From a virus: a DNA stretch of 48,548 nt. The notes below the pieces were generated by a model. That model did no database searches, was not told where the DNA came from, and saw only the letters and a program-made list of their open reading frames with translations. Made by a program: the position numbers and the translations under genes. Of the stretch, positions 13,257 through 22,774 are shown in pieces; the stretch's first letter is position 1; the number at the start of each line of letters is the position of its first letter. The stretch covers positions 1 through 48,548 of IMG/VR virus record IMGVR_UViG_3300008116_006782. One strand, 5' to 3'.

Positions 13257-14033
13257 ATGCTACAAGCTGAAGAAATAAAACAAAACTGGGATTTATTCTT
13301 AGAAATAATTAACGACAATATCACTGGCGAACGCAAGGATAAGTTGTTAGATTTTTATAAGCAGTACGAGGATAGATTCGTATTGCTTCCTGCTTCTCAT
13401 AAAAAAGCTTATCACAATTGCTTTCCAGGTGGTTATATTGATCACGTAATCAGAGTAGTTGAATGTGCTCTTAAACTAAATGAAGTTTGGAGAGAAATGG
13501 GTATGAAAAATACCTATACAATTGAAGAATTAGTATTCTCTGCTATCAATCATGATTTAGGTAAGTTTGGTACTTTAGATCAACCCTCAGTTTTCGATAA
13601 CGACAATGATTGGGAAATTAAAAACAGAGGTGAACTATATAAGTTCAATACCAACATTACTTATATGTCTGTTCCAGATAGGAGCTTACATATCCTGTTT
13701 TCAATAGGTGTTTCTATGACTGAAAACGAATATATTGCTATTAAAACACATGATGGAATGTATGACGAGGCAAACAAGTCATATTTGTTATCTTATATGC
13801 CTGAAACAAAACCACGTTCATCTTTACTTTATGTTTTACATCATGCTGATATGATGGCTGCTCGTATTGAATATGAACGTGAGTGGTTACCAAAATTAAT
13901 GAGTGGTAAATCTTCGAAACCTGCTCCTAAAAAAGAATTCATACTTAATAAATCAGGTCAATCAGCCCAAAAACAAAAAGCAATGAAGTCAATGGGTAAT
14001 GATAACCTAGCTAACATACTAAAAAACATATAA
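13257..14033 (+). CDS. HD-domain phosphohydrolase
   Basis: 258 residues. The metal-binding HD superfamily ligands can be read as His63 (GGYIDHVIRV), His99-Asp100 (AINHDLGKF), His165 (IKTHDGMY) and the HHAD block (195-198). The family cleaves phosphoesters, often nucleotides or cyclic nucleotides. Here a role in nucleotide metabolism, or removal of a host signalling nucleotide, is plausible. The final 45 residues (KPAPKKEF) are a basic, disordered tail. It is followed after 1 nt by a membrane protein gene and then by the late sigma factor. Confidence 0.82.
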   Translation: MLQAEEIKQNWDLFLEIINDNITGERKDKLLDFYKQYEDRFVLLPASHKKAYHNCFPGGYIDHVIRVVECALKLNEVWREMGMKNTYTIEELVFSAINHDLGKFGTLDQPSVFDNDNDWEIKNRGELYKFNTNITYMSVPDRSLHILFSIGVSMTENEYIAIKTHDGMYDEANKSYLLSYMPETKPRSSLLYVLHHADMMAARIEYEREWLPKLMSGKSSKPAPKKEFILNKSGQSAQKQKAMKSMGNDNLANILKNI

Positions 14034-14034
14034 T

Positions 14035-14313
14035 ATGATTTGGGGAATTATCGCTATCATACTTTGGGTAGCAACAATTATAGGTTACTTTATGCGTAAT
14101 CTAATGGTTCAAAATGAAAAATTAACTCGCTTAGTAGAAGAAAGAGATATTTATATCAATAATCTTGATGCCGTAATAGAAGATATTACAAAACGCCTCC
14201 AGGAAGTTGATAATAGAGGTACATTCGCTAGCGATGATGAAGTTGGATTTTTCTTTAATAGTTTAAAACAGATGTCCGAAACACTAAACGTGTATAAAAT
14301 AAGAAAACAATAA
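14035..14313 (+). CDS. Single-pass membrane protein with coiled coil
   Basis: 92 residues. Residues 2-19 form one transmembrane helix (WGIIAIILWVATIIGYF). A coiled coil then runs to about 60, followed by an acidic segment (TFASDDEVGFFFNSL). Similar short membrane proteins next to the late sigma factor occur in other T4-like phages, as far as I recall; the function is unknown. The stop overlaps the start of the sigma factor gene by 1 nt (TAATG). Confidence 0.65.
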   Translation: MIWGIIAIILWVATIIGYFMRNLMVQNEKLTRLVEERDIYINNLDAVIEDITKRLQEVDNRGTFASDDEVGFFFNSLKQMSETLNVYKIRKQ

Positions 14314-15083
14314 TGGCAAAAAATAATATAGACGAGTTATTAAAAGAAGAAACCGTCGCCCTTACAAAACGAGGGACGGTACGCAAACGTAAACCAAAAG
14401 AATCAATTCAATACTTTACGAGCGATACTGAAGAAGCAATTTTGGAATATTTAAGAACAAGTAGTCCTATTAAACGTAATCAAATATTCAATGATAGAAT
14501 TAACTATGCTTTCCATAAATTAGCGGAAAACATTATTCATACATTCAAATTCTATTATACTGAAGTAAATACAATTGACGAACTTAAACATGAAGTAGTA
14601 GCGTTTTTGCTTGAAAAACTACACTTATATAAGCAAGAAAAAGGTAAAGCATACTCATATTTTGGTACAATTGCTAAGCGTTATTTAATTCTATATAACA
14701 ACGCCAACTATAAAAAGTTGAAGGAAAAAGCTGAGGTAAGTGCCGTAGATGAGGATAAATCTATTTTTATTGATTTAGTAAATGAGGAACATAACAATAT
14801 GCCTATTAACAATTTTGTTAACGCCTTTGTTTCTTACGTTGATAAAAACTTATGGAAATATTTTCCCAAAGAAGATGACGCACGTACAGCAGATGCTGTA
14901 ATGGAATTGTTTAGAAAGCGCGAAAGTTTAGACATATTCAATAAAAAAGGTATATACATTTACATCAGAGAAATTACAGATCAACCAACTCCACAAATTA
15001 CCAAGATAATTAAAAAGTTAAAGACTATATATAAAGATTTGCTTTCTCAATATCTTGAGCATGATAGGTTAGTTGATATTTAA
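14313..15083 (+). CDS. 55: Late-transcription sigma factor, T4 gp55-like
   Basis: 256 residues. The block KLAENIIHTFKFYYTEVN, then IDELKHEVVAFLLEKLHLY and KAYSYFGTIAKRYLI, is the gp55 version of sigma region 2, as seen in T4-like phages (core-polymerase binding and -10 recognition). Region 4 is absent, as in T4 gp55, which needs a clamp-bound co-activator for full activity. The C-terminal helix-rich part (KIIKKLKTIYKDLL) is phage-specific. It directs the host RNA polymerase to late promoters, for which the recurrent ATATTTAT element is the candidate. It overlaps the preceding gene by one base. Confidence 0.8.
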   Translation: MAKNNIDELLKEETVALTKRGTVRKRKPKESIQYFTSDTEEAILEYLRTSSPIKRNQIFNDRINYAFHKLAENIIHTFKFYYTEVNTIDELKHEVVAFLLEKLHLYKQEKGKAYSYFGTIAKRYLILYNNANYKKLKEKAEVSAVDEDKSIFIDLVNEEHNNMPINNFVNAFVSYVDKNLWKYFPKEDDARTADAVMELFRKRESLDIFNKKGIYIYIREITDQPTPQITKIIKKLKTIYKDLLSQYLEHDRLVDI

Positions 15084-15094
15084 AAGTTTTCTAA

Positions 15095-15110
15095 GACAAT
15101 ATTTATTGTC
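15095..15110 (+). promoter_or_regulatory. ATATTTAT element inside an inverted repeat, start of tail module
   Basis: GACAATATTTATTGTC has 7-bp arms (GACAATA/TATTGTC) around TT and contains the recurrent ATATTTAT (15099-15106). It lies 8 nt before the ATG at 15119, which opens the 20-kb tail block. It may be promoter and operator in one. Confidence 0.45.
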
Positions 15111-15118
15111 AAAACATC

Positions 15119-15493
15119 ATGGATTTTAGTCAAGTAACATTATTCGGGAATAAAACATTCGCCGACTTACTTAAGGAAATATATACTAATTCCAAGGATA
15201 AGGAAAAACAAATTTCTGCTTTAATTCAGGGTTTAAAACCATTAATCGAAACTCCTGGTGATGCTACTCTCATTGTTCCATTGATTAAGGAATATATGGA
15301 AATAGCCGTTAAAAACGACGAGGCATTAATTAAAATGGCCGGTATCGTTCAACGCGCTATGATGAATTCAGGGGCAAACGAGGATTTACTTTTAAGTGAC
15401 GCCGATAAGGAAATGTTATTTAAGAGTTTAGATGATTTAGGTACAAATGTTAAACAAACTGAAATAAAAGAAGCAGATGCCATTAACTCCTAA
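15119..15493 (+). CDS. Hypothetical protein at start of tail module, 124 aa
   Basis: Not recognised at family level. The protein is all-helical and acidic at the C-terminus, without cysteines. It is the first gene after a candidate late promoter and overlaps the spike gene by 17 nt. The position suggests a small tail assembly chaperone or baseplate component; this is inference. Confidence 0.6.
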   Translation: MDFSQVTLFGNKTFADLLKEIYTNSKDKEKQISALIQGLKPLIETPGDATLIVPLIKEYMEIAVKNDEALIKMAGIVQRAMMNSGANEDLLLSDADKEMLFKSLDDLGTNVKQTEIKEADAINS

Positions 15494-17498
15494 TTTTGGT
15501 GGTGATATAGCTGGTTTTGGTCAATCAGGTAAACGTGGCCAAAAACCCCAAATTTTCCCTGCTAGGGTTAAGGATATTATTTTGCAACCTAGTACAGATC
15601 CTAATTCATTGTTTGCTAAAAATAAAGGATATCCTTCTATAGGATATATTTCATTTCACCCCTTGTATTCTGTAGTTGATAGCGAAAATAAAGCTAATCT
15701 AATTGCGGCACCAATGGATGTAAACCTTAGACGTTTACCTTTAGTAAATGAAATAGTACTTATTATTCAATCTACAGATGTATTAAATAATGATCCTCAA
15801 GCACAAAAATTTTATTATTTAAATAATGTAAATGTTTGGAATAGTATTCATCATAATGGATTTCCTGACTTACAAAATTTAAGTGCAACACAAAAATCAG
15901 AAACATTACTTGGATACGTAAGTACTGAAAACGGATTAACTAAAAAGCAAGACGATTCTCCTAAAGATTTATTTTTAGGACAAACATTTATTGAAGATCC
16001 ACAAATTAGAAATTTATATCCTGTTGAAGGTGATACTATTATTGAAGGACGTTTTGGTAATTCAATTCGTTTTTCACATACATCAATATTTCCATCTCAA
16101 TCAGTAGTAAGTCCTTGGAGTAAAACAGGAAAAAATACAAGTCCGATTACTATTATTCGTAATGGACAAACAAAACAAGTTCCAAGTGTAAGATGGACTC
16201 CTATATTTGAAGACATTGATGGCGATGCTTCATCAATTTATCTTACTAATGGGCAAGAGATTCAAATGACTCTTGCTTCTAAAAATTTAGCATCATACAA
16301 CATGGTTATTACTTCATCGGCTGCTGTAGTTCAGATTCCTAATGTTGTAGTACAACCTCAAAACCAACCATTAACTGAATCAGATGCTGAAGAGTTAGAA
16401 TTAGCTACTTCTCAATCGTTAACAGAAACAACTCCTGCATTAACTAGACCAGTAACAGCTTCTGTAGCAGCAACTGCTTCTCAAGCTCCTAATAATTCAA
16501 CAACTCAAAACCCATCACCAACTGCATCAGTTAGTCCATCACCAGAAAGAACTCCAGCTGCAGGTCCTGGTTCTTCTAAATATGAACCTATTCCTGAATC
16601 TAAGTTAGGACCACTAACATGGGCTGGTGAAGAAATTCAAGCATTAAGTTATCAAGAGGATTACGCTACTGTAGTAGAAGATGAATCTCAATATTGGGAT
16701 CAAAACCCTCCAACTCTTGAAATTTCCAAAGAATTAGAAAAATTTATTTTACCCCCACCTCCACCTGCACCCTCTGGAAGTTCATATACACCAGGAGCTA
16801 CTACTACCGAAGTTAATTTAACTCCTGCACAACTTGAACAAGCTAAAGCATTAGCTGCTAGATCTGGTTTAGATATAGTTCCTGGAACTTATACTAACAA
16901 TGCCGGTAGACCAATATCATTAGCTGTAGTAGGTAGTCAAGTAGTAGAACTCGAAGCAGCTAAAGCATTTATAGTAATGGCTGCTGCTGCTAAAGCAGCT
17001 GGTGTTAATATTAGGGTTAGTAGTGGATATAGACCTCCAGTTACACCTGTTAATTGTAAATCTAGCAAAGGTGTAGATCTTAAATTTACAGCTCAATATC
17101 AATTGAGAACAGTTGATAGATGGACAGGTAAATGTGGAGCATACAACGATAATCAAAGGATGAATGCTGGCGCTAGTTGTTTCCATCCAGCAACTGCTGC
17201 CCCTGGTAAATCTAAACATGGAGATGGAATTGCTATAGATATTAATACTGGAGGATTCTCAGCAGTTCTTCCATCTACAGGTGCTTTAACTAATGTATTT
17301 GTATGGATGGCTTTAAATGGTTGGAAATATGGGTTTGTTAGAACAGTATCAACAGAAACATGGCATTGGGAATATCATCCACAATTAGCAAAACAAGGAC
17401 CATACGCTAAATTAGGAGGAAAACCAGATGCTAACTTTAAGAGAACTATGGCTTTTGCTGGTCAAACATATGATTTAGGAAATATTAAAGTAGCATAA
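15477..17498 (+). CDS. gp5-like baseplate spike with C-terminal VanY/M15 peptidase domain
   Basis: 673 residues. The first ~280 residues form an OB-fold-type spike region (IFPARVKDIIL, GYISFHPLYSVV, LPLVNEIVLII). A Pro/Thr/Ser-rich linker follows at about 290-450. The C-terminal domain (~455-673) has the M15 signature: SGYR (516), SKHGDGIAID with zinc ligands His581 and Asp588, and ETWHWEYH with Glu627 and ligand His630. M15 enzymes cut peptide cross-links of peptidoglycan. In T4 the gp5 spike instead carries a lysozyme, so the enzyme type differs. It should open the cell wall during injection. The linker may be cleaved, as in T4 gp5. Confidence 0.82.
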   Translation: MPLTPNFGGDIAGFGQSGKRGQKPQIFPARVKDIILQPSTDPNSLFAKNKGYPSIGYISFHPLYSVVDSENKANLIAAPMDVNLRRLPLVNEIVLIIQSTDVLNNDPQAQKFYYLNNVNVWNSIHHNGFPDLQNLSATQKSETLLGYVSTENGLTKKQDDSPKDLFLGQTFIEDPQIRNLYPVEGDTIIEGRFGNSIRFSHTSIFPSQSVVSPWSKTGKNTSPITIIRNGQTKQVPSVRWTPIFEDIDGDASSIYLTNGQEIQMTLASKNLASYNMVITSSAAVVQIPNVVVQPQNQPLTESDAEELELATSQSLTETTPALTRPVTASVAATASQAPNNSTTQNPSPTASVSPSPERTPAAGPGSSKYEPIPESKLGPLTWAGEEIQALSYQEDYATVVEDESQYWDQNPPTLEISKELEKFILPPPPPAPSGSSYTPGATTTEVNLTPAQLEQAKALAARSGLDIVPGTYTNNAGRPISLAVVGSQVVELEAAKAFIVMAAAAKAAGVNIRVSSGYRPPVTPVNCKSSKGVDLKFTAQYQLRTVDRWTGKCGAYNDNQRMNAGASCFHPATAAPGKSKHGDGIAIDINTGGFSAVLPSTGALTNVFVWMALNGWKYGFVRTVSTETWHWEYHPQLAKQGPYAKLGGKPDANFKRTMAFAGQTYDLGNIKVA

Positions 17499-17499
17499 A

Positions 17500-17919
17500 A
17501 TGGCATATATACCAGAATTTCCATATAAAGGTGACCAAGCAATAATCAATTCAGGTCGAGTATTATTAAATGCTAAGGACGATTCTGTATTTATATTTGC
17601 TAAAAAATCAATAGGTTTTTCTTCAGCTGGTACTATTAATTTTGATAGTGATGATGCATGTATTATTAATTCACCTAAAATTTATTTAGGATTAAATGCA
17701 ACTGAACCACTAGTTAAGGGGGGAAGATTAGCTGATTATTTACAAGATTTAAATGAATCTTTAGTTATATTAGCTAAGTCTTTATCGAAAGTAAAAGGTG
17801 TTAAAGAAGGTGTTCCTTTTTTAGCTCTTAACGTTGCGGGAACTGACTTATTAAAAACTGTTGAATTATTATCTACTCAAGTAGATGGTTTATTATCAAA
17901 AAATAATTTTACTCTGTAA
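17500..17919 (+). CDS. Probable spike-associated beta-structural protein, 139 aa
   Basis: The N-terminal half consists of short beta strands with turn residues (GDQAIINSGRVLLNAKDDSVFIFAKK, split over several repeats), like the beta-helical segments of spike proteins. VKGGRLADYLQDLNESL and the rest are helical. It starts 1 nt after the spike gene ends and is followed directly by a large tail protein. A spike C-terminal or tip component is the best guess; not proven. Confidence 0.6.
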   Translation: MAYIPEFPYKGDQAIINSGRVLLNAKDDSVFIFAKKSIGFSSAGTINFDSDDACIINSPKIYLGLNATEPLVKGGRLADYLQDLNESLVILAKSLSKVKGVKEGVPFLALNVAGTDLLKTVELLSTQVDGLLSKNNFTL

Positions 17920-19965
17920 ATGGCTGACCCAATTATAAATAGTAATCCTAATCCTCTCAAGGCAATCCCACCAGCTAATCCGAACCAGGCATTACCAGCA
18001 ATTGCACCTACAATTTCTCCTAATCCTTCAGTAGTAAAAGTTACAAATGATTCATCATCTAAAAGTAATAGAAGAAAACAGGTTAGAACACTAAATGAAC
18101 TTAAAGGAGTAACACCTACTAATTATCCATATCCAAATTCACCTATGGGGAGTTTTCTCCAAACGGCTACTACAAAATCTATTTTAGTAAGTAAGGATAT
18201 AAAGAAAGTAATTATTAAAACAACAGATAAAGTTGAGACTATAAACGAAATTGATTTATGTAATTTAATAAGTTATTTTCTCACCCAAGCATTACCTTCA
18301 GGATCTAATGTAGAACAACAATTCCAAAAAGTAAAAGATCAAGCTAGTGAATTATTACAGAAAATAGAAGAGACAGAACAAAAAATTATTAATCAACCTT
18401 TTACTAAATCTTCTATAGCTCCTCCAGCTAATGCTTTAACAGGAAGTGTTACTTCATCTAGCGCAACTACTAATGTAAATAGTGGGGCACCTGCTCCAAC
18501 TAATATAGCTGCTCAAAACGCCAATTATGGTGGTAGTGGAACATTTAATACACCACCTACCCCCGCTGTTCAATCTGTAACAGGAGGAAATAATGGAACT
18601 TCTGCTACAATAGGCAGTACTTTAGATGCAATACGCTCAGTAAAGGGACTTATTGATGGTTTAAATATCCCCACTCCAGTATTAAAAGTAATTCCTGGGG
18701 GAGGTAAATTATTAAGTTCATTAAAAAGAATTAATGAACAAATTCCTACTAATATAAGTAATTTCCCTAATCAGGATTTACAAAAAATTACTCAAACATT
18801 TTCTGAGTTAAAAAGTATATTATCTGGTATTTCAAGCGCTGAAAATCCTGCTGATTTATTAGCAGTATTTCAAGCGAAAAATGCTATAACTAAATTACAG
18901 GATAAACTAAATCCTGTTCAAATTATTCCTATTATAAATGGAATAGTTCAATCTCTTGAAGTAGTAAGCAGAGTTTTAAATACAATCACAAGCTATTTAG
19001 GTAAAATAACTACTGTTGTAAGAACATTAAGCACAATTGTAAGAGTATTTGAAGTTTTAATTAAATTTATTCGTAAATTACCTATACCCGCTCGTTTTTT
19101 AACTTCTGGAGTTATATCTACTTTTAGTAATATAGCAGATAAATTAGAAGAAAAAGTAAAACAAATATCTTCTATTTTAGCTCAAGCATCTTTTTTCTTA
19201 TCAACTTTTAACTCTATTATATCAGGAATTAATAGAAAATTAGCTATATTAGTTGTTGATTTAAGAATTTTATTACAAAAACTTGAAAAATGTAAAAAAA
19301 CAACAAATCTTCCTGCAACTAAAAAATTAAAAGAAGCAATATTAACTTTAGAAAATAGTTTAGCTGCTTTAGAAACAGTTTTACCAAAAACTAATCCAAA
19401 TAAAAAGATTATATATAAAGGATTTACTTTAGAAATTGTTGAAGAACAAGTAACTGACGAAGGTATTCCTGTAAATAGAAGATATGGTGTTGCTTTAGAT
19501 GCAAGAGGAGTAGTTGTTATTCAAACTGAATTAACATATGCTACTAATCTTGACATAATAAGAAATGAATTACGTTATTTAATTGATGTAAATAAACTTA
19601 ATGCTGATCCAATTACTCAAAATACAATAAGTGAAGAAGATCAAATTCTTGCAGATCTTGATTTACCAAGTGAACAAGAACAAATAAATGACGCTGCTGA
19701 AGCTCAAGCACAAATTGATGAGTTAATTAAACAGATTCCACCTGAAGAAAATCTTAAAAAGGAACGTAGTAAAAAAGATAAACGTAGACTTAAACGTTTA
19801 GCACGTGCTATAAGAAGATTAAGAGATAATGGAAAAAGTAAAACAGACATTAAAAAACGCTTATTAAAAAGAAATAAATTTGATCAATTTGATGAATCCG
19901 ATTTTGAAGAAGCATGGAAAGCATCATTTAATAAATCAGCTATAAAAGATATTAAAAGATCATAG
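17920..19965 (+). CDS. Large helical tail protein, hub- or tape-measure-like
   Basis: 681 residues. There is a Pro/Asn-rich N-terminus, coiled-coil segments at about 130-165, a long central helical, moderately hydrophobic region (about 270-460, with VRTLSTIVRVFEVLIKFI and AILVVDLRILLQKL), a small beta domain (480-540, IIYKGFTLEIVEEQV), and a strongly basic C-terminus (KKDKRRLKRLARAIRRLR) with a helical coda. A long helical protein between spike and wedge genes is compatible with a tape measure or hub component. I cannot decide which; no enzymatic motif is visible. Confidence 0.55.
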   Translation: MADPIINSNPNPLKAIPPANPNQALPAIAPTISPNPSVVKVTNDSSSKSNRRKQVRTLNELKGVTPTNYPYPNSPMGSFLQTATTKSILVSKDIKKVIIKTTDKVETINEIDLCNLISYFLTQALPSGSNVEQQFQKVKDQASELLQKIEETEQKIINQPFTKSSIAPPANALTGSVTSSSATTNVNSGAPAPTNIAAQNANYGGSGTFNTPPTPAVQSVTGGNNGTSATIGSTLDAIRSVKGLIDGLNIPTPVLKVIPGGGKLLSSLKRINEQIPTNISNFPNQDLQKITQTFSELKSILSGISSAENPADLLAVFQAKNAITKLQDKLNPVQIIPIINGIVQSLEVVSRVLNTITSYLGKITTVVRTLSTIVRVFEVLIKFIRKLPIPARFLTSGVISTFSNIADKLEEKVKQISSILAQASFFLSTFNSIISGINRKLAILVVDLRILLQKLEKCKKTTNLPATKKLKEAILTLENSLAALETVLPKTNPNKKIIYKGFTLEIVEEQVTDEGIPVNRRYGVALDARGVVVIQTELTYATNLDIIRNELRYLIDVNKLNADPITQNTISEEDQILADLDLPSEQEQINDAAEAQAQIDELIKQIPPEENLKKERSKKDKRRLKRLARAIRRLRDNGKSKTDIKKRLLKRNKFDQFDESDFEEAWKASFNKSAIKDIKRS

Positions 19966-19986
19966 AATTAAAAATATAGTTTTGTA

Positions 19987-19996
19987 AATATTTATA
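19987..19996 (+). promoter_or_regulatory. ATATTTAT element
   Basis: The 8-mer at 19988-19995 lies only 4 nt before the ATG at 20000. As a -10 element it would place the start point inside the gene, so the RNA would be leaderless or the true start lies further downstream. Confidence 0.35.
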
Positions 19997-19999
19997 TAT

Positions 20000-20458
20000 A
20001 TGAAAGTTGAAACATTTAGAAAATTAATAAGAGAAGAGGTAAAACGCGCACTTCGCGAGGAATTACCTGCTGTTCTTAACGAAATTAATGAAACACCCAG
20101 AGGTGTTGCTAAACCAGGTCGTGCTTTTAGTGGTTTATTTGAAGAAATGGATCAAAAAATTAAACAACCTATGGTTGAACCTACAGGTAACCCAATGCTT
20201 GACTTGTTAAACGAAACAAAAATGAGCATGGTTGCAGGTGGTGACGAATGGAAATCAATAGGTAATTTTGATTCAAACAACATTAATGTTTATCGTTCTG
20301 AAATGATGAATGCTTTTGGTGGGGCACCTGCCGTAGAATCAGTTGATCAAATGATGGCAACTGCTCGTCCCTCAGCCGATATTAACCAAGTTCAAATCAA
20401 TGCCGTTCCTGATTTTAGTAAAATGATGGGCGCTTTAAAAGAAAAAGGTAAACTATAA
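20000..20458 (+). CDS. Small virion-associated protein with capsid-targeting-like N-terminus, 152 aa
   Basis: Not recognised as a family. It begins MKVETFRKLIRE and continues as an amphipathic basic/acidic helix (VKRALREELPAVLNEI). The rest is Met/Asn-rich and low in structure (MVEPTGNPMLDLL, PDFSKMMGALKEKGKL). The I-R-E at residues 10-12 matches the T4 prohead-protease cleavage rule. It ends TAATG, overlapping the gp25-like gene by one base. It may be a baseplate or internal component. Confidence 0.5.
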   Translation: MKVETFRKLIREEVKRALREELPAVLNEINETPRGVAKPGRAFSGLFEEMDQKIKQPMVEPTGNPMLDLLNETKMSMVAGGDEWKSIGNFDSNNINVYRSEMMNAFGGAPAVESVDQMMATARPSADINQVQINAVPDFSKMMGALKEKGKL

Positions 20459-20898
20459 TGCCTTCTGTAAATTACATATTTCGTAACAATTTAGATGCTA
20501 ATAAAAGACCTAGCACTGGGGTAGGTATATCAGTCCCATTTGATGGTCCTACAGGTATTAATACAACATATACTACTCAAGAGGCTATAAAATCTAATTT
20601 ATTAAATTATTTTTTAACTGATAATAGAGAACGAGTATTTAACCCTAAGTTTGGTTCAGGTATTAGAGGTATGTTATTCGAACAAATAACAACTTCAACC
20701 ACTAGTGAACTAACACAAATGGTCACAAGCGAAATTGCTTTATATTTTCCAAACATAATAGTTGAAAATTTAAAAGTCACTCCTCTTTTTGATCAAAATT
20801 CAGTTCAAATATATTTTCGCTATTCAGTAGCATTAACTAATATAGAAGATGAAATTCAAGTAACATTCCAAAACGCCACATTAAATGCCAACGTCTAA
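20458..20898 (+). CDS. 25: gp25-like baseplate wedge protein
   Basis: 146 residues, the usual size for this family. The fold of T4 gp25 (lysozyme-like wedge subunit of contractile tails, also in type VI secretion) is indicated by the central block NLLNYFLTDNRERVFNPKFGSGIRG, read in parts: LLNYFLTDNRER and FNPKFGSGI. MFEQ-like FEQITT and the final beta strand VQIYFRYSV follow. It joins the wedge to the hub/sheath initiator. It overlaps the gp6-like gene by 14 nt, the order seen in many contractile systems. Confidence 0.88.
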   Translation: MPSVNYIFRNNLDANKRPSTGVGISVPFDGPTGINTTYTTQEAIKSNLLNYFLTDNRERVFNPKFGSGIRGMLFEQITTSTTSELTQMVTSEIALYFPNIIVENLKVTPLFDQNSVQIYFRYSVALTNIEDEIQVTFQNATLNANV

Positions 20899-22759
20899 GA
20901 AAGTATCATATATAAATAAAGATTTTGATACGTTTAAACAACAGTTAATCAATTTTGCTAAAACGTATTATCCACAGTCGTACAATGACTTTACTGAGGC
21001 TTCGCCTGGTATGATGTTTATTGAACAGGCATCCTATGTAGGTGACGTTTTATCTTTCTATGCAGATAATCAAATGCAGGAAAACTTTGTTCAATATGCT
21101 AAACAAAGAAGAAGTTTACTTGCTGCTGCTTATAGAGGAGGTTATACTCCTAAAGTAACAGCTGCTGCTACTACGTTAGTTGATGTATATCAAATTATTC
21201 CATCACAAATTGTTTTTGGACAATCTGTACCTAACTGGGATTATGCTATGATAATTGAGCAGGGAGCTCAACTTTCATATGTTAATGACCCTGCAATTAA
21301 ATTTTATATTGAAAACAAAATTGATTTTACACAATCAGGCTCAGATAATCCAACAGAATTAACAGTACGTTCGCTTAATAGTTTAAATCAACCAGATTTT
21401 TATTTATTAAAAAAACAAGCTTTAGCTGTAGCGGGAACTGTAAAAACTTCTACATTTAGTTTTGGTGCTCCTGAAAAATTTCCTACTGTTACTATTGATG
21501 ATGCTCAAATTATTCAAATAACAAATGTAATAGATAATGATGGAAATAAATGGTATGAAGTTCCTTATCTAGCTCAAGAAACAATCTTCGTACCTGAAGA
21601 AAATACAGTGTTAAATGATCCTAACTTATATCAATATAGAGATCAAGTCCCATATTTATTAAAATTACAAAAAGTTCCAAGACGTTTTGTTAGTAGATTT
21701 TTATCTGATAATACATTACAATTACAATTTGGAGCAGGTGTTTCTAACGCTGCTGATGAATATATTACTCCAAACCCTGAAAATGTGGGTATAGGTTTAC
21801 CTTATGGAGTTGATAGAATGACTACAGCTTATGATCCATCAAACTTCATGTATACTAAAACTTATGGTGTTGCTCCTTCTAATACAACACTAGCAGTTGA
21901 ATATCTAGTAGGTAGTGGTGTTGCTTCAAATATTCCTTCAAACACATTAGGTTTACTTGCCTCGGGTAGTGTTTCATTTTATGGAGGTACTTTAAATCCT
22001 ACACTTGCTGGAACTGTTCAACAATCACTAGTATTTAATAATCCAACGGCCGCTACAGGTGGTGGTGATGGAGATACTAATGAGGATTTAAGATTAAATA
22101 CTTTAGCTTCATACCCAACTCAGTTACGTACTGTAACTAAGGATGACTACTTAATTAGAGCTTTATCTATGAGCCCTAAGTATGGTATTGTGTCTAAAGC
22201 TTATATTACTCAAGAAAAAGCAGTTACTCAAGATACGTTTGCTTCTATTGAAAATAATCCATTTGCTTTAAATCTATATGTGTTATCAAGAAATAATCAA
22301 AACAAACTTGAGCCACCCACATTAGCATTAAAGCAAAATTTAAAAACGTTTTTAGGCGAATACAGAATGTTAACAGATGCTGTCAATATTCTTGATGCCT
22401 TCATTATTAATATTGGTATAGATTTTGATATCGTTGTTAGACCAAAATACAATAATAGAGATGTATTGAATAGATGTTTAACAACGTTAAATGAATATTT
22501 TAATATAGATAATTGGCAAATAAATCAACCTATCATCCTTGCCAATGTATATACTTTACTTGATACAATAGAAGGTGTTCAAACTGTTCAAAATGTTGAT
22601 GTTTATAATATTGTAGGAGAAGCAACAGGATACTCTAAGTATGCTTATGATATTAAAGCAGCTACAATCAATGGAATTATTTATCCTTCATTAGATCCAA
22701 GTATCTTTGAAGTAAAATTCCCTGGAGCTGATATACAAGGCCGAGTAGTGAATTTCTAA
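20885..22759 (+). CDS. 6: gp6-like baseplate wedge protein
   Basis: 624 residues. The start (SYINKDFDTFKQQLINFAK, TYYPQSYNDFTEASPGMM) and the segment MFIEQASYVGDVLSFYADN are characteristic of T4 gp6 and the related baseplate J proteins. QMQENFVQYAKQRRSLL and AAYRGGYTP follow in the same order as in gp6. gp6 forms the ring that holds the baseplate together and changes shape on contraction. It is directly downstream of gp25, as in other contractile tails. Confidence 0.9.
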   Translation: MPTSKKVSYINKDFDTFKQQLINFAKTYYPQSYNDFTEASPGMMFIEQASYVGDVLSFYADNQMQENFVQYAKQRRSLLAAAYRGGYTPKVTAAATTLVDVYQIIPSQIVFGQSVPNWDYAMIIEQGAQLSYVNDPAIKFYIENKIDFTQSGSDNPTELTVRSLNSLNQPDFYLLKKQALAVAGTVKTSTFSFGAPEKFPTVTIDDAQIIQITNVIDNDGNKWYEVPYLAQETIFVPEENTVLNDPNLYQYRDQVPYLLKLQKVPRRFVSRFLSDNTLQLQFGAGVSNAADEYITPNPENVGIGLPYGVDRMTTAYDPSNFMYTKTYGVAPSNTTLAVEYLVGSGVASNIPSNTLGLLASGSVSFYGGTLNPTLAGTVQQSLVFNNPTAATGGGDGDTNEDLRLNTLASYPTQLRTVTKDDYLIRALSMSPKYGIVSKAYITQEKAVTQDTFASIENNPFALNLYVLSRNNQNKLEPPTLALKQNLKTFLGEYRMLTDAVNILDAFIINIGIDFDIVVRPKYNNRDVLNRCLTTLNEYFNIDNWQINQPIILANVYTLLDTIEGVQTVQNVDVYNIVGEATGYSKYAYDIKAATINGIIYPSLDPSIFEVKFPGADIQGRVVNF

Positions 22760-22774
22760 AAAGTAACAAGTAAG

